A stretch of DNA of 64,000 nucleotides from Pseudomonas sp. Au-Pse12 (lineage in GTDB: Bacteria > Pseudomonadota > Gammaproteobacteria > Pseudomonadales > Pseudomonadaceae). The stretch lies in NCBI RefSeq assembly GCF_021341665.1, contig NZ_JAJTTH010000001.1, positions 806,001 through 870,000 on the forward strand, written 5' to 3'. This document shows, one piece after another, positions 21,647 through 29,229 of the stretch. The position numbers and the translations under genes are program-made. The stretch's first letter is position 1, and the number at the start of each line of letters is the position of its first letter. Under the pieces are notes generated by a model. That model did no database searches and had not been told where the DNA came from. It was given only the letters and a program-made list of their open reading frames with translations.

Positions 21647-21678
21647 AACAGGCGCCCCTGACGAGGCGCCTGTTTTTT
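21647..21678 (+). terminator. Hairpin between praB and fadL
   Basis: A perfect 10-bp stem AACAGGCGCC/GGCGCCTGTT with an 8-nt loop. The T-run follows on the + strand (TTTTTT, 21673-21678), whereas the flanking genes are on the minus strand, where only two Ts follow. It may still stop the praB transcript, but the orientation makes this uncertain. Confidence 0.5.
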
Positions 21679-21713
21679 CAGCAAGTGATCAACAGGCTGA
21701 AGTCACCTCAACT

Positions 21714-22205
21714 TCATGGCGTTACGGTGAAGGCTGGGCTTGGATTGACGCTCAGAGCAGTGATCTTGCAGCTGCCAACGGTCTGCGCCGAAGGAATGCT
21801 CAGAGTGTTGGTAGCGTTGTTCCAGCTGATGTTGATGGCCACCGGAGAACTGCTGCAGTTGGACACAATCTTGAAGTTGACCCCACTCACACTGCCGGCG
21901 GTGGCGCTGGAGGCAGACAGGGTCCAAGGCAGGCCCAACAGGACCGGCACGTTGCACAGCGAGTTGCTGCCGCTGACGGTGGCGCCGGTGATCGAAGCGT
22001 TGGCGCCGTTGGCCGCCACGGTCCCGGTGAAGTTGATGTTGCAATTGACCGGGAGACCAAACGATGCCGGCGAAGACACCGAAATGGTGCCCGGTGCCGA
22101 GAAGGTCGCACCGGCAGGAGCAATGGTCGCAGCGCTGGCCATCGACGCGGCGCCCAGGCAGATGGCGAAGGAAGCTACGGATACCAGAGTCTTGATGCTT
22201 TGCAT
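21714..22205 (-). CDS. praB: Alkane oxidation protein activator PraB-like secreted protein
   Basis: A 163-residue secreted protein with a signal peptide (VASFAICLGAASMASA, cleavage about 25). The mature part is Ser/Ala/Asn/Val-rich and begins ATIAPAGATFSAPGTISV. It has cysteines near VNCNINF, NSLCNVPV, SNCSSSP and GSCKI, all suited to periplasmic disulphides. It belongs to the PraA/PraB family reported to stimulate alkane growth in P. aeruginosa and P. fluorescens. The start at 22205 has a GAGGAAA ribosome site. Neighbours alkB, a second PraB-family gene and a fadL-type porin support a role in hydrocarbon use. The biochemical mechanism is not known to me. Confidence 0.82.
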   Translation of the reverse strand: MQSIKTLVSVASFAICLGAASMASAATIAPAGATFSAPGTISVSSPASFGLPVNCNINFTGTVAANGANASITGATVSGSNSLCNVPVLLGLPWTLSASSATAGSVSGVNFKIVSNCSSSPVAINISWNNATNTLSIPSAQTVGSCKITALSVNPSPAFTVTP

Positions 22206-22410
22206 TGTTGTTTTCCTCAAGATTTAGGCAACAGGCAGTTGCCAGGGGGTTATCAGCCTTGCCAGGGGGTCGATGACGCCATCGGCTCTCGGGCTCGACC
22301 GAATTCGGTACTGGAGCGCGCTAGGGCGATACCGACCCGGCTTGAACAACCGGTACTTCCGGACTCAATCGCAGTTTCATCAGCGTCCCTCCATGGATTC
22401 TGCGTGGGCT

Positions 22411-22902
22411 TCAGGGCGCAACCCGGAACGTGGGCGGCATCTGGATCGATACGGTCTTGATGGTGCAGCCACCGTTGAGGCTGACCTGGGCCGCCTCGAG
22501 TTTTCCGGTGCTGTTGTTCCAGCTGCCCTCGGCGGTGCTCGGCCCGCAATCACCCCCCACCAGGGGCGCGTGCACGGTGACCTGGATGCCGGACATGGCG
22601 CCGCTGGTCTCGTCCTTGGCGATCAGTTTCCAGGGCAGGTGCGTGGCTTCCACCTGGCCGCACTTGAGCCCGCCGCTGAAGTCGACTTTCTCGACGCTGG
22701 CGAAGCTGCCGTCGGGGCTGACCTTGCCGCTGACCTGGATGGTGCAGTCGGCGTTGATGATGCTCTTGGCAAAACTGATGGGGCCCTTGGCGGTGAACTC
22801 GGTGTTGGCCGGTTCGATGCGCGCGGCTTCGGCGGCGCCCAGCAACGAGACCCCCACCAGAACCACGAACAACTGGGCGGTAAACAGAGGTGAAATAGAC
22901 AT
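22411..22902 (-). CDS. praA: PraA/PraB-family secreted protein (paralogue)
   Basis: A 163-residue protein with a signal peptide (LFVVLVGVSLLGAAEA). The same layout as PraB is seen: ARIEPANTEFTAKGPISF at the mature start, cysteines in NADCTIQV, GLKCGQV, GDCGPST and GGCTIKTV, and a C-terminal PTFRVAP matching PraB's PAFTVTP. The sequence has diverged strongly from its neighbour and is less Ser/Ala-rich. It starts with an AAGGAAG ribosome site and lies 156 nt downstream of alkB and 205 nt upstream of praB. The name praA is assigned by position and family; which paralogue is PraA or PraB is not certain. Confidence 0.72.
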   Translation of the reverse strand: MSISPLFTAQLFVVLVGVSLLGAAEAARIEPANTEFTAKGPISFAKSIINADCTIQVSGKVSPDGSFASVEKVDFSGGLKCGQVEATHLPWKLIAKDETSGAMSGIQVTVHAPLVGGDCGPSTAEGSWNNSTGKLEAAQVSLNGGCTIKTVSIQMPPTFRVAP

Positions 22903-23058
22903 CCGTGACTTCCTTACAGTTGCTTATTGTTGTTGTCGGTCAACTTGTTTAAGGACTTCCTACTGCGCTGCTCCCCCTTCAAATGGCTGACTTGCAGGCG
23001 AACGCCGGCGGTTCACGAACACTTGAAGTGGTGAGCAGTAGAACTAAAGAGCGGTGTC

Positions 23059-24336
23059 TCAATCGGTGTTGCTGAAGCCGTAGTGCTTGAGCAGTTGCTC
23101 GCGTTTGGCCGGGTGCATGTTGGCCAGGCGGACATCGCCCGAGTAATGCGCCAGTACCCGGTGATCCATCAGCCGCCGCCACAGTGCTGGCACGTAGGCC
23201 CAGACGATCATGGTGGCGTAGCCGTAGGGCAACTGGGGCGACTCGTCGAAGTGACGCAGGGCCTGGTAGGCGCGGGTCGGGTTGGCGTGGTGATCGGAGT
23301 GACGCTGCAACTGGAACAGGAAGATGTTGGTGACGATCCGGTTGCTGTTCCAGGAATGGCGCGGCGAGCAGCGCTCATAGCGGCCGTTGGCTTGTTTCTG
23401 CCGCAGCAGGCCGTAGTGCTCCACGTAGTTGACCACTTCCAGCAGCGAGAAACCGTAGATCCCTTGAATCACCAGGAACGGAACCACCGCCACGCCCAGC
23501 CAGGCGATCAGCACGCCCCAGAGCACCACGCTGTACATCCAGGCGCTGAGCACGCCGTTCTTCCAGTGCAAAGTCGGCAGGCCGAGCTTGCGCAGGCGCT
23601 CGCTTTCCAGGTGCCAGGCCGAACTCAGGCTGAACCACACGGTGCGCGGCAGAAAGCTCCAGAACGACTCGCCAAGGCGGGAACTGGCCGGATCTTCCGG
23701 GGTGGCCACACGCACGTGGTGGCCGCGGTTGTGCTCGACGAAGAAGTGCCCGTAGAAGGTCGAGGCCAGCGCCAGCTTGGCCAGGAACTTGGCCATCCCG
23801 CGACTTTTGTGCCCCAGCTCATGGGCAATGTTGATGGCGATGCCGGTCGCCGCGCCGGTGGACATGGCCATGCCCAGGTAGGTGAACCAGCCGACGCTGC
23901 CGTGCAGTTGCGCGCGCTCGGTGAGGAAGGTGGCGAAGTTCGCCAGGCTGCCGTGCAGGTGCAACTGCTGGCTCACCTGCAGCAGGCCGCCGGCGATGAT
24001 CCAGTCCACCCCGCTGACCGCCATCCAGGCCGTGACCACCAGGGACAGCACCGAGAGCACGGCGCAGCTATAGACGATAAAGCGGTAGTAGGGTTGTTTT
24101 TCCAGGTCGGGAACGGCGGATTCGGGCGGGTTGCTGGCATCTTCCCCCATCAGGCCGTCAATCAGCGGAATCAGGCCGAAGATCACCACCACCCCGCTCC
24201 ACCAGAACACCTGGACGCCAGTGGTCAGGGCGAACAGCCCGGCCAGCAGCGGTGTGATCATGGGTAAGGTGCCGAGCCACCACAGGTGACGCTTGCCATC
24301 GGTCCAGACGCCGGGTGCCGCCACGGAAACAGTCAT
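23059..24336 (-). CDS. alkB: Alkane 1-monooxygenase AlkB
   Basis: A 425-residue integral-membrane non-haem di-iron enzyme. All His boxes are present: HELGHK (172-177), EHNRGHH (201-207) and LQRHSDHH (343-350), plus the AlkB-specific NYVEHYGLL (303-311). About six hydrophobic segments can be read. It hydroxylates the terminal carbon of n-alkanes using electrons from rubredoxin; no rubredoxin or rubredoxin reductase gene is in this window. The start has a GGAGG ribosome site 5 nt before the ATG. It is slightly longer than the classic GPo1 AlkB (401 aa). The praA and praB genes follow on the same strand. Confidence 0.95.
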   Translation of the reverse strand: MTVSVAAPGVWTDGKRHLWWLGTLPMITPLLAGLFALTTGVQVFWWSGVVVIFGLIPLIDGLMGEDASNPPESAVPDLEKQPYYRFIVYSCAVLSVLSLVVTAWMAVSGVDWIIAGGLLQVSQQLHLHGSLANFATFLTERAQLHGSVGWFTYLGMAMSTGAATGIAINIAHELGHKSRGMAKFLAKLALASTFYGHFFVEHNRGHHVRVATPEDPASSRLGESFWSFLPRTVWFSLSSAWHLESERLRKLGLPTLHWKNGVLSAWMYSVVLWGVLIAWLGVAVVPFLVIQGIYGFSLLEVVNYVEHYGLLRQKQANGRYERCSPRHSWNSNRIVTNIFLFQLQRHSDHHANPTRAYQALRHFDESPQLPYGYATMIVWAYVPALWRRLMDHRVLAHYSGDVRLANMHPAKREQLLKHYGFSNTD

Positions 24337-24483
24337 GGCAACCTCCGCAGGATGGCCGCTGGCAGAGATGCTATAAAGGACAGCGCGGCGGCGCCGTACC
24401 GAGCGTGAAGGAAGGAAAAAACAAAAGCGTGAAATGGCGTTATTTTCATTATTTTAACCGCTCAATTGCACTTTCAAAAAAAA

Positions 24484-24510
24484 CATTCAAAACATTTTTT
24501 TAAAAAAATA
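24484..24510. promoter_or_regulatory. AT-rich operator-like island D (alkB promoter)
   Basis: ATTCAAAACATTTTTTTAAA then AAAATA lies about 150-175 bp upstream of alkB inside a longer AT-rich tract (24430-24545). It aligns with site B (ATTCAAACAATGTTTTTAAA). Regulation by a PsrA-like repressor is inferred. Confidence 0.4.
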
Positions 24511-24629
24511 GCTCGGGTTCGTTAGCTCGTCAACTATTTTTTCGGCTTGTTTCGAATGTCACCCGTGAAGCGTTTACAGCTGCTTGCAAAGCCGTGGCGC
24601 GAACGCTCGAAACCGTCCCCGCCACGCCC

Positions 24630-25625
24630 TCAACTTGCTCTTGAAGCCGCGAACGGCGGATGCAGGATCGTCGCGCTGCGCTGCGGCGCGGCCTGGGAAG
24701 CAACGTGCTGGACCATGGCCACCACCCGCTCGACGGCGCTGATGGGCAGCATGTGGCCACGGCCCTGGACAATCTCCAGGGACAGCCCCGGCACCTTGCC
24801 GACCATCGATTCGCCATGCCGGCGGTAATTGAGCACCGAGTCCGCGGAACCGTAGATCAGCCCCACCGGCAGCTGCAGCCCGGGGTAGCGCTTGACCATG
24901 CCCGGCAAGGCGCGATTGACCACGGCAATTTCGCTGGAGGCGTTATAGAAACTTGCCGAACGCATCCCCAGCAGACCGCCGCCACGTTCGGCGAAATCCT
25001 CGGGCGCCGGGTCCGGGGCGAACACCGCCTTGAGCAGGCCGCGGCGCCCGAGCATGGCCATGGGCGCCGCCAGGGTCAGGGACATCCAGCGCCGCAGGAA
25101 CGCCGGGCGTACCCCCAGAGACAGAAACACCAGGGGCAGCATGCGTTGCGGATGGGTCAAGGGCGCCACCAGGATCAGCCCGGACACCGATTGCGGATGA
25201 TCCAGGGCCAGCGACAGCGCCACCGCGCCGCCCAGGGAATGCCCGAGCACCAGCGGCTGGCCCAGGTCCAGGGTGCGAATGAACTTGGCCACCAGGCTGG
25301 CCTGGGCCGGCAGGTCCGCCGCCGCGCCCCGGGCGCGGGTGGAATAACCGGAACCGGGACGGTCGAGGGTGATCACCCGGAAGCGCTCGCGCAATTGCGG
25401 GGCCAGCGAATGGGTCAGGTTGCGGCCGCAGCCGGTCAGGCCATGGATCATCAGCAGCGCCGGGCCGCGGCCTTCGTCGGTGTAATGAAGGCGCTCGCCC
25501 GCCACCTCAAGAAAGCGCCCATTGATCGGAACCTGGCTTTCAATCCGGCGGTTGATGCGAAAACTGACAACCCAGAGCACCGCACTGACCGCCAGGAACA
25601 CCGCTGCCGCTAGCAACCACTCCAT
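24630..25625 (-). CDS. Membrane-anchored alpha/beta hydrolase (esterase-like)
   Basis: A 331-residue protein with one N-terminal membrane segment (about 4-22) and an alpha/beta-hydrolase domain. The oxyanion region is IHGLTGCGRN, the nucleophile Ser130 sits in LGHSLGGAVA, the acid is probably the Asp in YGSADSVLNY, and the His is in QGRGHMLP. It is divergent from the Baeyer-Villiger monooxygenase across 266 bp containing an AT-rich operator-like site. I infer that it hydrolyses esters produced by the BVMO; lipase or peroxidase activity cannot be excluded. Confidence 0.88.
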   Translation of the reverse strand: MEWLLAAAVFLAVSAVLWVVSFRINRRIESQVPINGRFLEVAGERLHYTDEGRGPALLMIHGLTGCGRNLTHSLAPQLRERFRVITLDRPGSGYSTRARGAAADLPAQASLVAKFIRTLDLGQPLVLGHSLGGAVALSLALDHPQSVSGLILVAPLTHPQRMLPLVFLSLGVRPAFLRRWMSLTLAAPMAMLGRRGLLKAVFAPDPAPEDFAERGGGLLGMRSASFYNASSEIAVVNRALPGMVKRYPGLQLPVGLIYGSADSVLNYRRHGESMVGKVPGLSLEIVQGRGHMLPISAVERVVAMVQHVASQAAPQRSATILHPPFAASRAS

Positions 25626-25787
25626 AACCCGCCCCCTCAGCTTCCCTGCGCCGTGGCCCGCGATCGGAATGATCCGGGTGTATGGCTGCCGCCTTGGCCT
25701 GGTGCTGCCTGTGACGCCTCATCCATGGCCTGGATGAGCCCCGCAATATTCACAGGCGACCTGCGCAGGTGACATTTTCAGGTGATT

Positions 25788-25823
25788 TATTTAAATTAAT
25801 TTTTAAAACATTATTTTAAATTG
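25788..25823. promoter_or_regulatory. AT-rich operator-like island E (BVMO/esterase divergent promoter)
   Basis: On the minus strand the core reads AAATAATGTTTTAAAAATTA, which differs from site B (AAACAATGTTTTTAAAATAA) at only a few positions. It is 70-104 bp upstream of the BVMO start and 160-200 bp upstream of the esterase start, so it could control both. Confidence 0.5.
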
Positions 25824-25891
25824 TGCAATCCTGAGTTTTCACCCACCGACGAAAGTCACCCAGCAGCGTCATAACAATCGAGGTACACACC

Positions 25892-27442
25892 ATGAATGCG
25901 TACTCGCCACCCAACGACCCCGAGGTCGTTGACATCGCCATCATCGGCGCCGGTTTCGCCGGGCTGTGCATGGCGATCAAGCTCAAGGAAGCCGGGACAA
26001 CGAGTTTCTTCGTCGCCGAACAAGCCGCGTCCCTGGGGGGCACCTGGCGCGACAATCACTACCCCGGCTGCGCCTGCGACGTGCAATCCCACGTGTATTC
26101 GTTTTCCTTCGCCCCCAATCCGTACTGGACCCGGCAGTTCGCGCCCCAGGCGGAAATCCGCGAATACCTGGAAAACTGCGCCCGGGATTTCGCCCTTGCG
26201 CCCTACCTGCGCTTCAACATGGGCCTGCAGCGGGCCACCTTCGACGAGGCCCGGGAGTGCTGGCAGCTGCGTTTCAGCAACGGTCGCGAAGTCACCGCTC
26301 GGGTGCTGATCTCCGGCATGGGCGGCCTGTCGCGCCCGGCGATCCCCCAGATTCCCGGGCTTGAGACCTTCACCGGCAAGCACTTCCACTCCCAGCAGTG
26401 GGACCACCGCTATGCCCTGCACGGCAAGCGGGTGGCGGTGATCGGCACTGGCGCCAGTGCGATCCAGTTCGTGCCGAAGATCGCCCCGCGGGTGGCCCAG
26501 TTGACGCTGTTCCAGCGCACCCCGCCGTGGATCATGCCCAAGCCCGACCGTGAACTCGGTGCCCTGGAGCGCTGGGCCTTCAAGCACCTGCCCTTCACTC
26601 AGCGGCTGGTGCGTTCGGCGCTGTACTGGGCCCTGGAAAGCCGGGTCATCGCCTTCGCCCGCCGGCCACGACTGATGAAGGTGGTGCAGCGCGTGGCCCT
26701 GCGCCACCTGCGCAAGCAGGTGCCGGACCCGCTGCTGCGCCAGCGCCTGACCCCGGACTACACCATCGGCTGCAAGCGCATCCTGATTTCCAATGACTAT
26801 TACCCGGCCCTGACCCGGGGCAACGTGCGGCTGATCAGCGACGACATCCAGCGCATCGATGGCGATGCCGTGGTCACCGCCGACGGCAGCCGCCACAGCG
26901 TGGACTGCATCATCTTCGGCACCGGTTTCCAAGCCACCGACCCGATTCCCCGCGGCCTGCTGTTCGGCCGCCAGGGCCAGGACCTGATAGACAGCTGGGC
27001 CAAGGGCGCCCACGCCTACCTTGGCACCTGCCTGCCGGGGTTTCCGAATTTCTTCATGATCATCGGCCCCAATACCGGCCTGGGTCACAACTCGATGATC
27101 CTGATGATCGAGGCCCAGGTGGACTACATCCTCAAGGCCCTGGGGCGGATGCAGCACGAACGGATCGCCAGCATCGAAGTCAAGCCGCAGGTCGAGAGCC
27201 AGTACAACCAGCGCCTGCAACAACGCCTGAGCCGGGCCATCTGGTCCACTGGCGGCTGCCGCAGCTGGTACCTGGACCCGCGCAGCGGACAGAACACCAC
27301 CCTCTGGCCCGGCTCCACCTTGAGCTTCAAGAAGACCCTGCAGCACTTCGAACTGCAGGACTACCTGACCCGCCACCTGCCCCAGCCGGCCGCCGCGCGC
27401 CCACTGAACCTTGAAGAGGCCGTCCTCGATGAAAAACTTTAA
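25892..27442 (+). CDS. Flavin-containing Baeyer-Villiger monooxygenase
   Basis: A 516-residue enzyme. FAD is bound by the first Rossmann motif GAGFAG (19-24). The BVMO fingerprint FTGKHFHSQQWD (160-171) fits FxGxxxHxxxW(P/D) exactly. The NADPH Rossmann motif is GTGASA (185-190). The segment GGTWRDNHYPGCACD is also typical of type I BVMOs. These enzymes convert ketones to esters or lactones with NADPH and O2. It heads an operon with an SDR (14-nt overlap) and a PF10118 protein, and is divergent from an esterase. This set fits subterminal alkane/ketone degradation: alcohol to ketone to ester to acid plus alcohol. Confidence 0.94.
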   Translation: MNAYSPPNDPEVVDIAIIGAGFAGLCMAIKLKEAGTTSFFVAEQAASLGGTWRDNHYPGCACDVQSHVYSFSFAPNPYWTRQFAPQAEIREYLENCARDFALAPYLRFNMGLQRATFDEARECWQLRFSNGREVTARVLISGMGGLSRPAIPQIPGLETFTGKHFHSQQWDHRYALHGKRVAVIGTGASAIQFVPKIAPRVAQLTLFQRTPPWIMPKPDRELGALERWAFKHLPFTQRLVRSALYWALESRVIAFARRPRLMKVVQRVALRHLRKQVPDPLLRQRLTPDYTIGCKRILISNDYYPALTRGNVRLISDDIQRIDGDAVVTADGSRHSVDCIIFGTGFQATDPIPRGLLFGRQGQDLIDSWAKGAHAYLGTCLPGFPNFFMIIGPNTGLGHNSMILMIEAQVDYILKALGRMQHERIASIEVKPQVESQYNQRLQQRLSRAIWSTGGCRSWYLDPRSGQNTTLWPGSTLSFKKTLQHFELQDYLTRHLPQPAAARPLNLEEAVLDEKL

Positions 27443-28328
27443 CGGTAAAGTCGCCGCCATTACCGGCGCCGCCTCTGGCATGGGCCGGGCCCTGGCCGTC
27501 GCCCTGGCCCGCGAGGGCTGCCACCTGGCGCTGGCCGACAAGAACCCCCAGGGCCTGGCGCAGACCGTGGCCCAGGCCCGGGCCGCAACCCTGTCGCCGC
27601 TGCGCATCAGCAGCCAGGAACTGGACGTCGGCGACCGCGAGGCGATGTTCGCCTGGGCCGCCGCCAGCGCCGCCGAACATGGCCAGGTCAACCTGATTTT
27701 CAACAACGCCGGGGTCGCGCTGTCGAGCACCGTGGAAGGGTCGAGCCTGGCGGACCTGGAGTGGATCGTCGACGTCAACTTCTGGGGCGTGGTCCACGGC
27801 ACCCAGGCCTTCCTGCCCTACCTCAAGCAGGCGGGCGAAGGGCACATCATCAACACCTCCAGCGTCTTCGGGCTGTTTTCCCAGCCTGGCATGAGCGGCT
27901 ACAACGCCACCAAGTTCGCCGTGCGCGGTTTTACCGAATCGCTGCGCCAGGAGCTCGACCTGCAAGGCAACGGGGTCTCCGCCACCTGCGTGCACCCGGG
28001 GGGCATCCGCACCGAAATCGCCCGCACCAGCCGCATCAGCGACAACGTCAAGGGCTTTTTGATCGACAACGAACAACAGGCCCGGGACGACTTCGAAAAG
28101 CTCTTCATCACCTCGGCGCAGACCGCCGCCAAGGTGATCCTGCTGGGGGTGCGCAAGAACAAGCGGCGGGTGCTGATTGGCCGTGACGCGCATGCCCTCG
28201 ACCTGTTCGTGCGCCTGCTGCCCAGTGCCTACCAGGCCCTGGTGGTGTGGGCCAGCCGACGCCTGGCGCCCAAGCGCGGCAAGGCCCGAGACACGGCCTA
28301 CCAACCCCAGGACGAACGCGGCCTGTAG
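27429..28328 (+). CDS. Short-chain dehydrogenase/reductase
   Basis: A 299-residue classical SDR. The cofactor loop is TGAASGMGRA (about 12-21), followed by NNAG, and the catalytic residues lie in SSVFGLFSQPGMSGYNATK (Ser, Tyr, Lys). The ~50-residue C-terminal extension (RRVLIGRDAHALDLFVRLLP) is basic and hydrophobic and may associate with the membrane, as in mycobacterial-type SDRs that pair with BVMOs. The ATG at 27429 has a GAAGAGG ribosome site and overlaps the BVMO end by 14 nt. Probable role: interconversion of secondary alcohol and ketone. Confidence 0.92.
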   Translation: MKNFNGKVAAITGAASGMGRALAVALAREGCHLALADKNPQGLAQTVAQARAATLSPLRISSQELDVGDREAMFAWAAASAAEHGQVNLIFNNAGVALSSTVEGSSLADLEWIVDVNFWGVVHGTQAFLPYLKQAGEGHIINTSSVFGLFSQPGMSGYNATKFAVRGFTESLRQELDLQGNGVSATCVHPGGIRTEIARTSRISDNVKGFLIDNEQQARDDFEKLFITSAQTAAKVILLGVRKNKRRVLIGRDAHALDLFVRLLPSAYQALVVWASRRLAPKRGKARDTAYQPQDERGL

Positions 28329-28367
28329 CGCCGCCCAAGCTTTTCCATGTCTAGAGGAGCGCCAGCC

Positions 28368-29207
28368 ATGCTGCCCATCCGCCGCGACATCAAGGTCGAA
28401 CTGCCTGCCGACCGTGCCTGCGACTGGCACGAACAAGGCAGCCACGTCAGCCACTTTTTCAATGCCCTGTCCCTGCTGTTCCCTGCCGGCGAGCTGTTCT
28501 TCATGGACAGCGTGCGCCACTACCGCGAACAGATTCACGACCCCAAGCTCAAGCGCGAGATCCAGGGCTTCATTGGCCAGGAAGCCATGCACAGCCGTGA
28601 ACACCTGCGCTACAACGACCTGCTGCAGCAGGCCGGGCTGCCGGCCCATCTGCTGGACCGGCGGCTGCGGATCATCCTCGACTTCCAGAAGAAGCACTTC
28701 CCGCCGGCCTTCAACCTGGCGATCACCGTGGCCCTGGAACACTACACGGCGATCCTCGCCGACCTGCTGCTGCGCGACCCCAGCCGTTTCGGCAACTCGG
28801 TGCCAGGCTACCGGCAGATGTGGCTGTGGCATGCCCTGGAGGAAACCGAGCACAAGGCCGTGTCCTACGACGTCTTCAACCTGGTGCTCAAGCCCGGGCC
28901 CAAGCGCTACCTGATCCGCACCGGGAGCATGCTGTTCACCACCCTGACCTTCTGGCTGGTGGTGTTCGACTTCCATGTGCGCATGCTGATCGCCGACCGC
29001 CGTCGCGGCGGTCATTGGCGCGGCCTGTGGCAGGTGCTCAAGTACCTCTACGGCAGCAAAGGCGTGTTCCCGCGCATCGCCCTGCCCTGGCTGCACTTCT
29101 TCAAGCCGGGCTTCCACCCCTGGGACCATGACAACCGCGAGCAATTGCAGCGCATCGACGGCCTGGTGCAAGACATCGAACGCACCCGCGCCGCGGCGGC
29201 CAAGTAA
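28368..29207 (+). CDS. PF10118-family protein with a di-iron (ferritin-like) metal pattern
   Basis: A 279-residue protein of the group usually labelled 'predicted metal-dependent hydrolase'. The residues seen are Glu42, Glu72-x-x-His75, Glu124 and Glu159-x-x-His162, each in a predicted helix. This E..ExxH..E..ExxH order is the classic signature of ferritin-like di-iron carboxylate enzymes. A hydrophobic segment follows (SMLFTTLTFWLVVFDF, about 187-202). The ATG at 28368 has an AGAGGAG ribosome site, better than the ATG at 28347. It is third in the BVMO-SDR operon, 39 nt after the SDR. The function is not established; an oxygen-dependent lipid or hydrocarbon reaction is plausible. Confidence 0.88.
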   Translation: MLPIRRDIKVELPADRACDWHEQGSHVSHFFNALSLLFPAGELFFMDSVRHYREQIHDPKLKREIQGFIGQEAMHSREHLRYNDLLQQAGLPAHLLDRRLRIILDFQKKHFPPAFNLAITVALEHYTAILADLLLRDPSRFGNSVPGYRQMWLWHALEETEHKAVSYDVFNLVLKPGPKRYLIRTGSMLFTTLTFWLVVFDFHVRMLIADRRRGGHWRGLWQVLKYLYGSKGVFPRIALPWLHFFKPGFHPWDHDNREQLQRIDGLVQDIERTRAAAAK

Positions 29208-29229
29208 GCGGCGGCCAGGCAGGCGCGGC

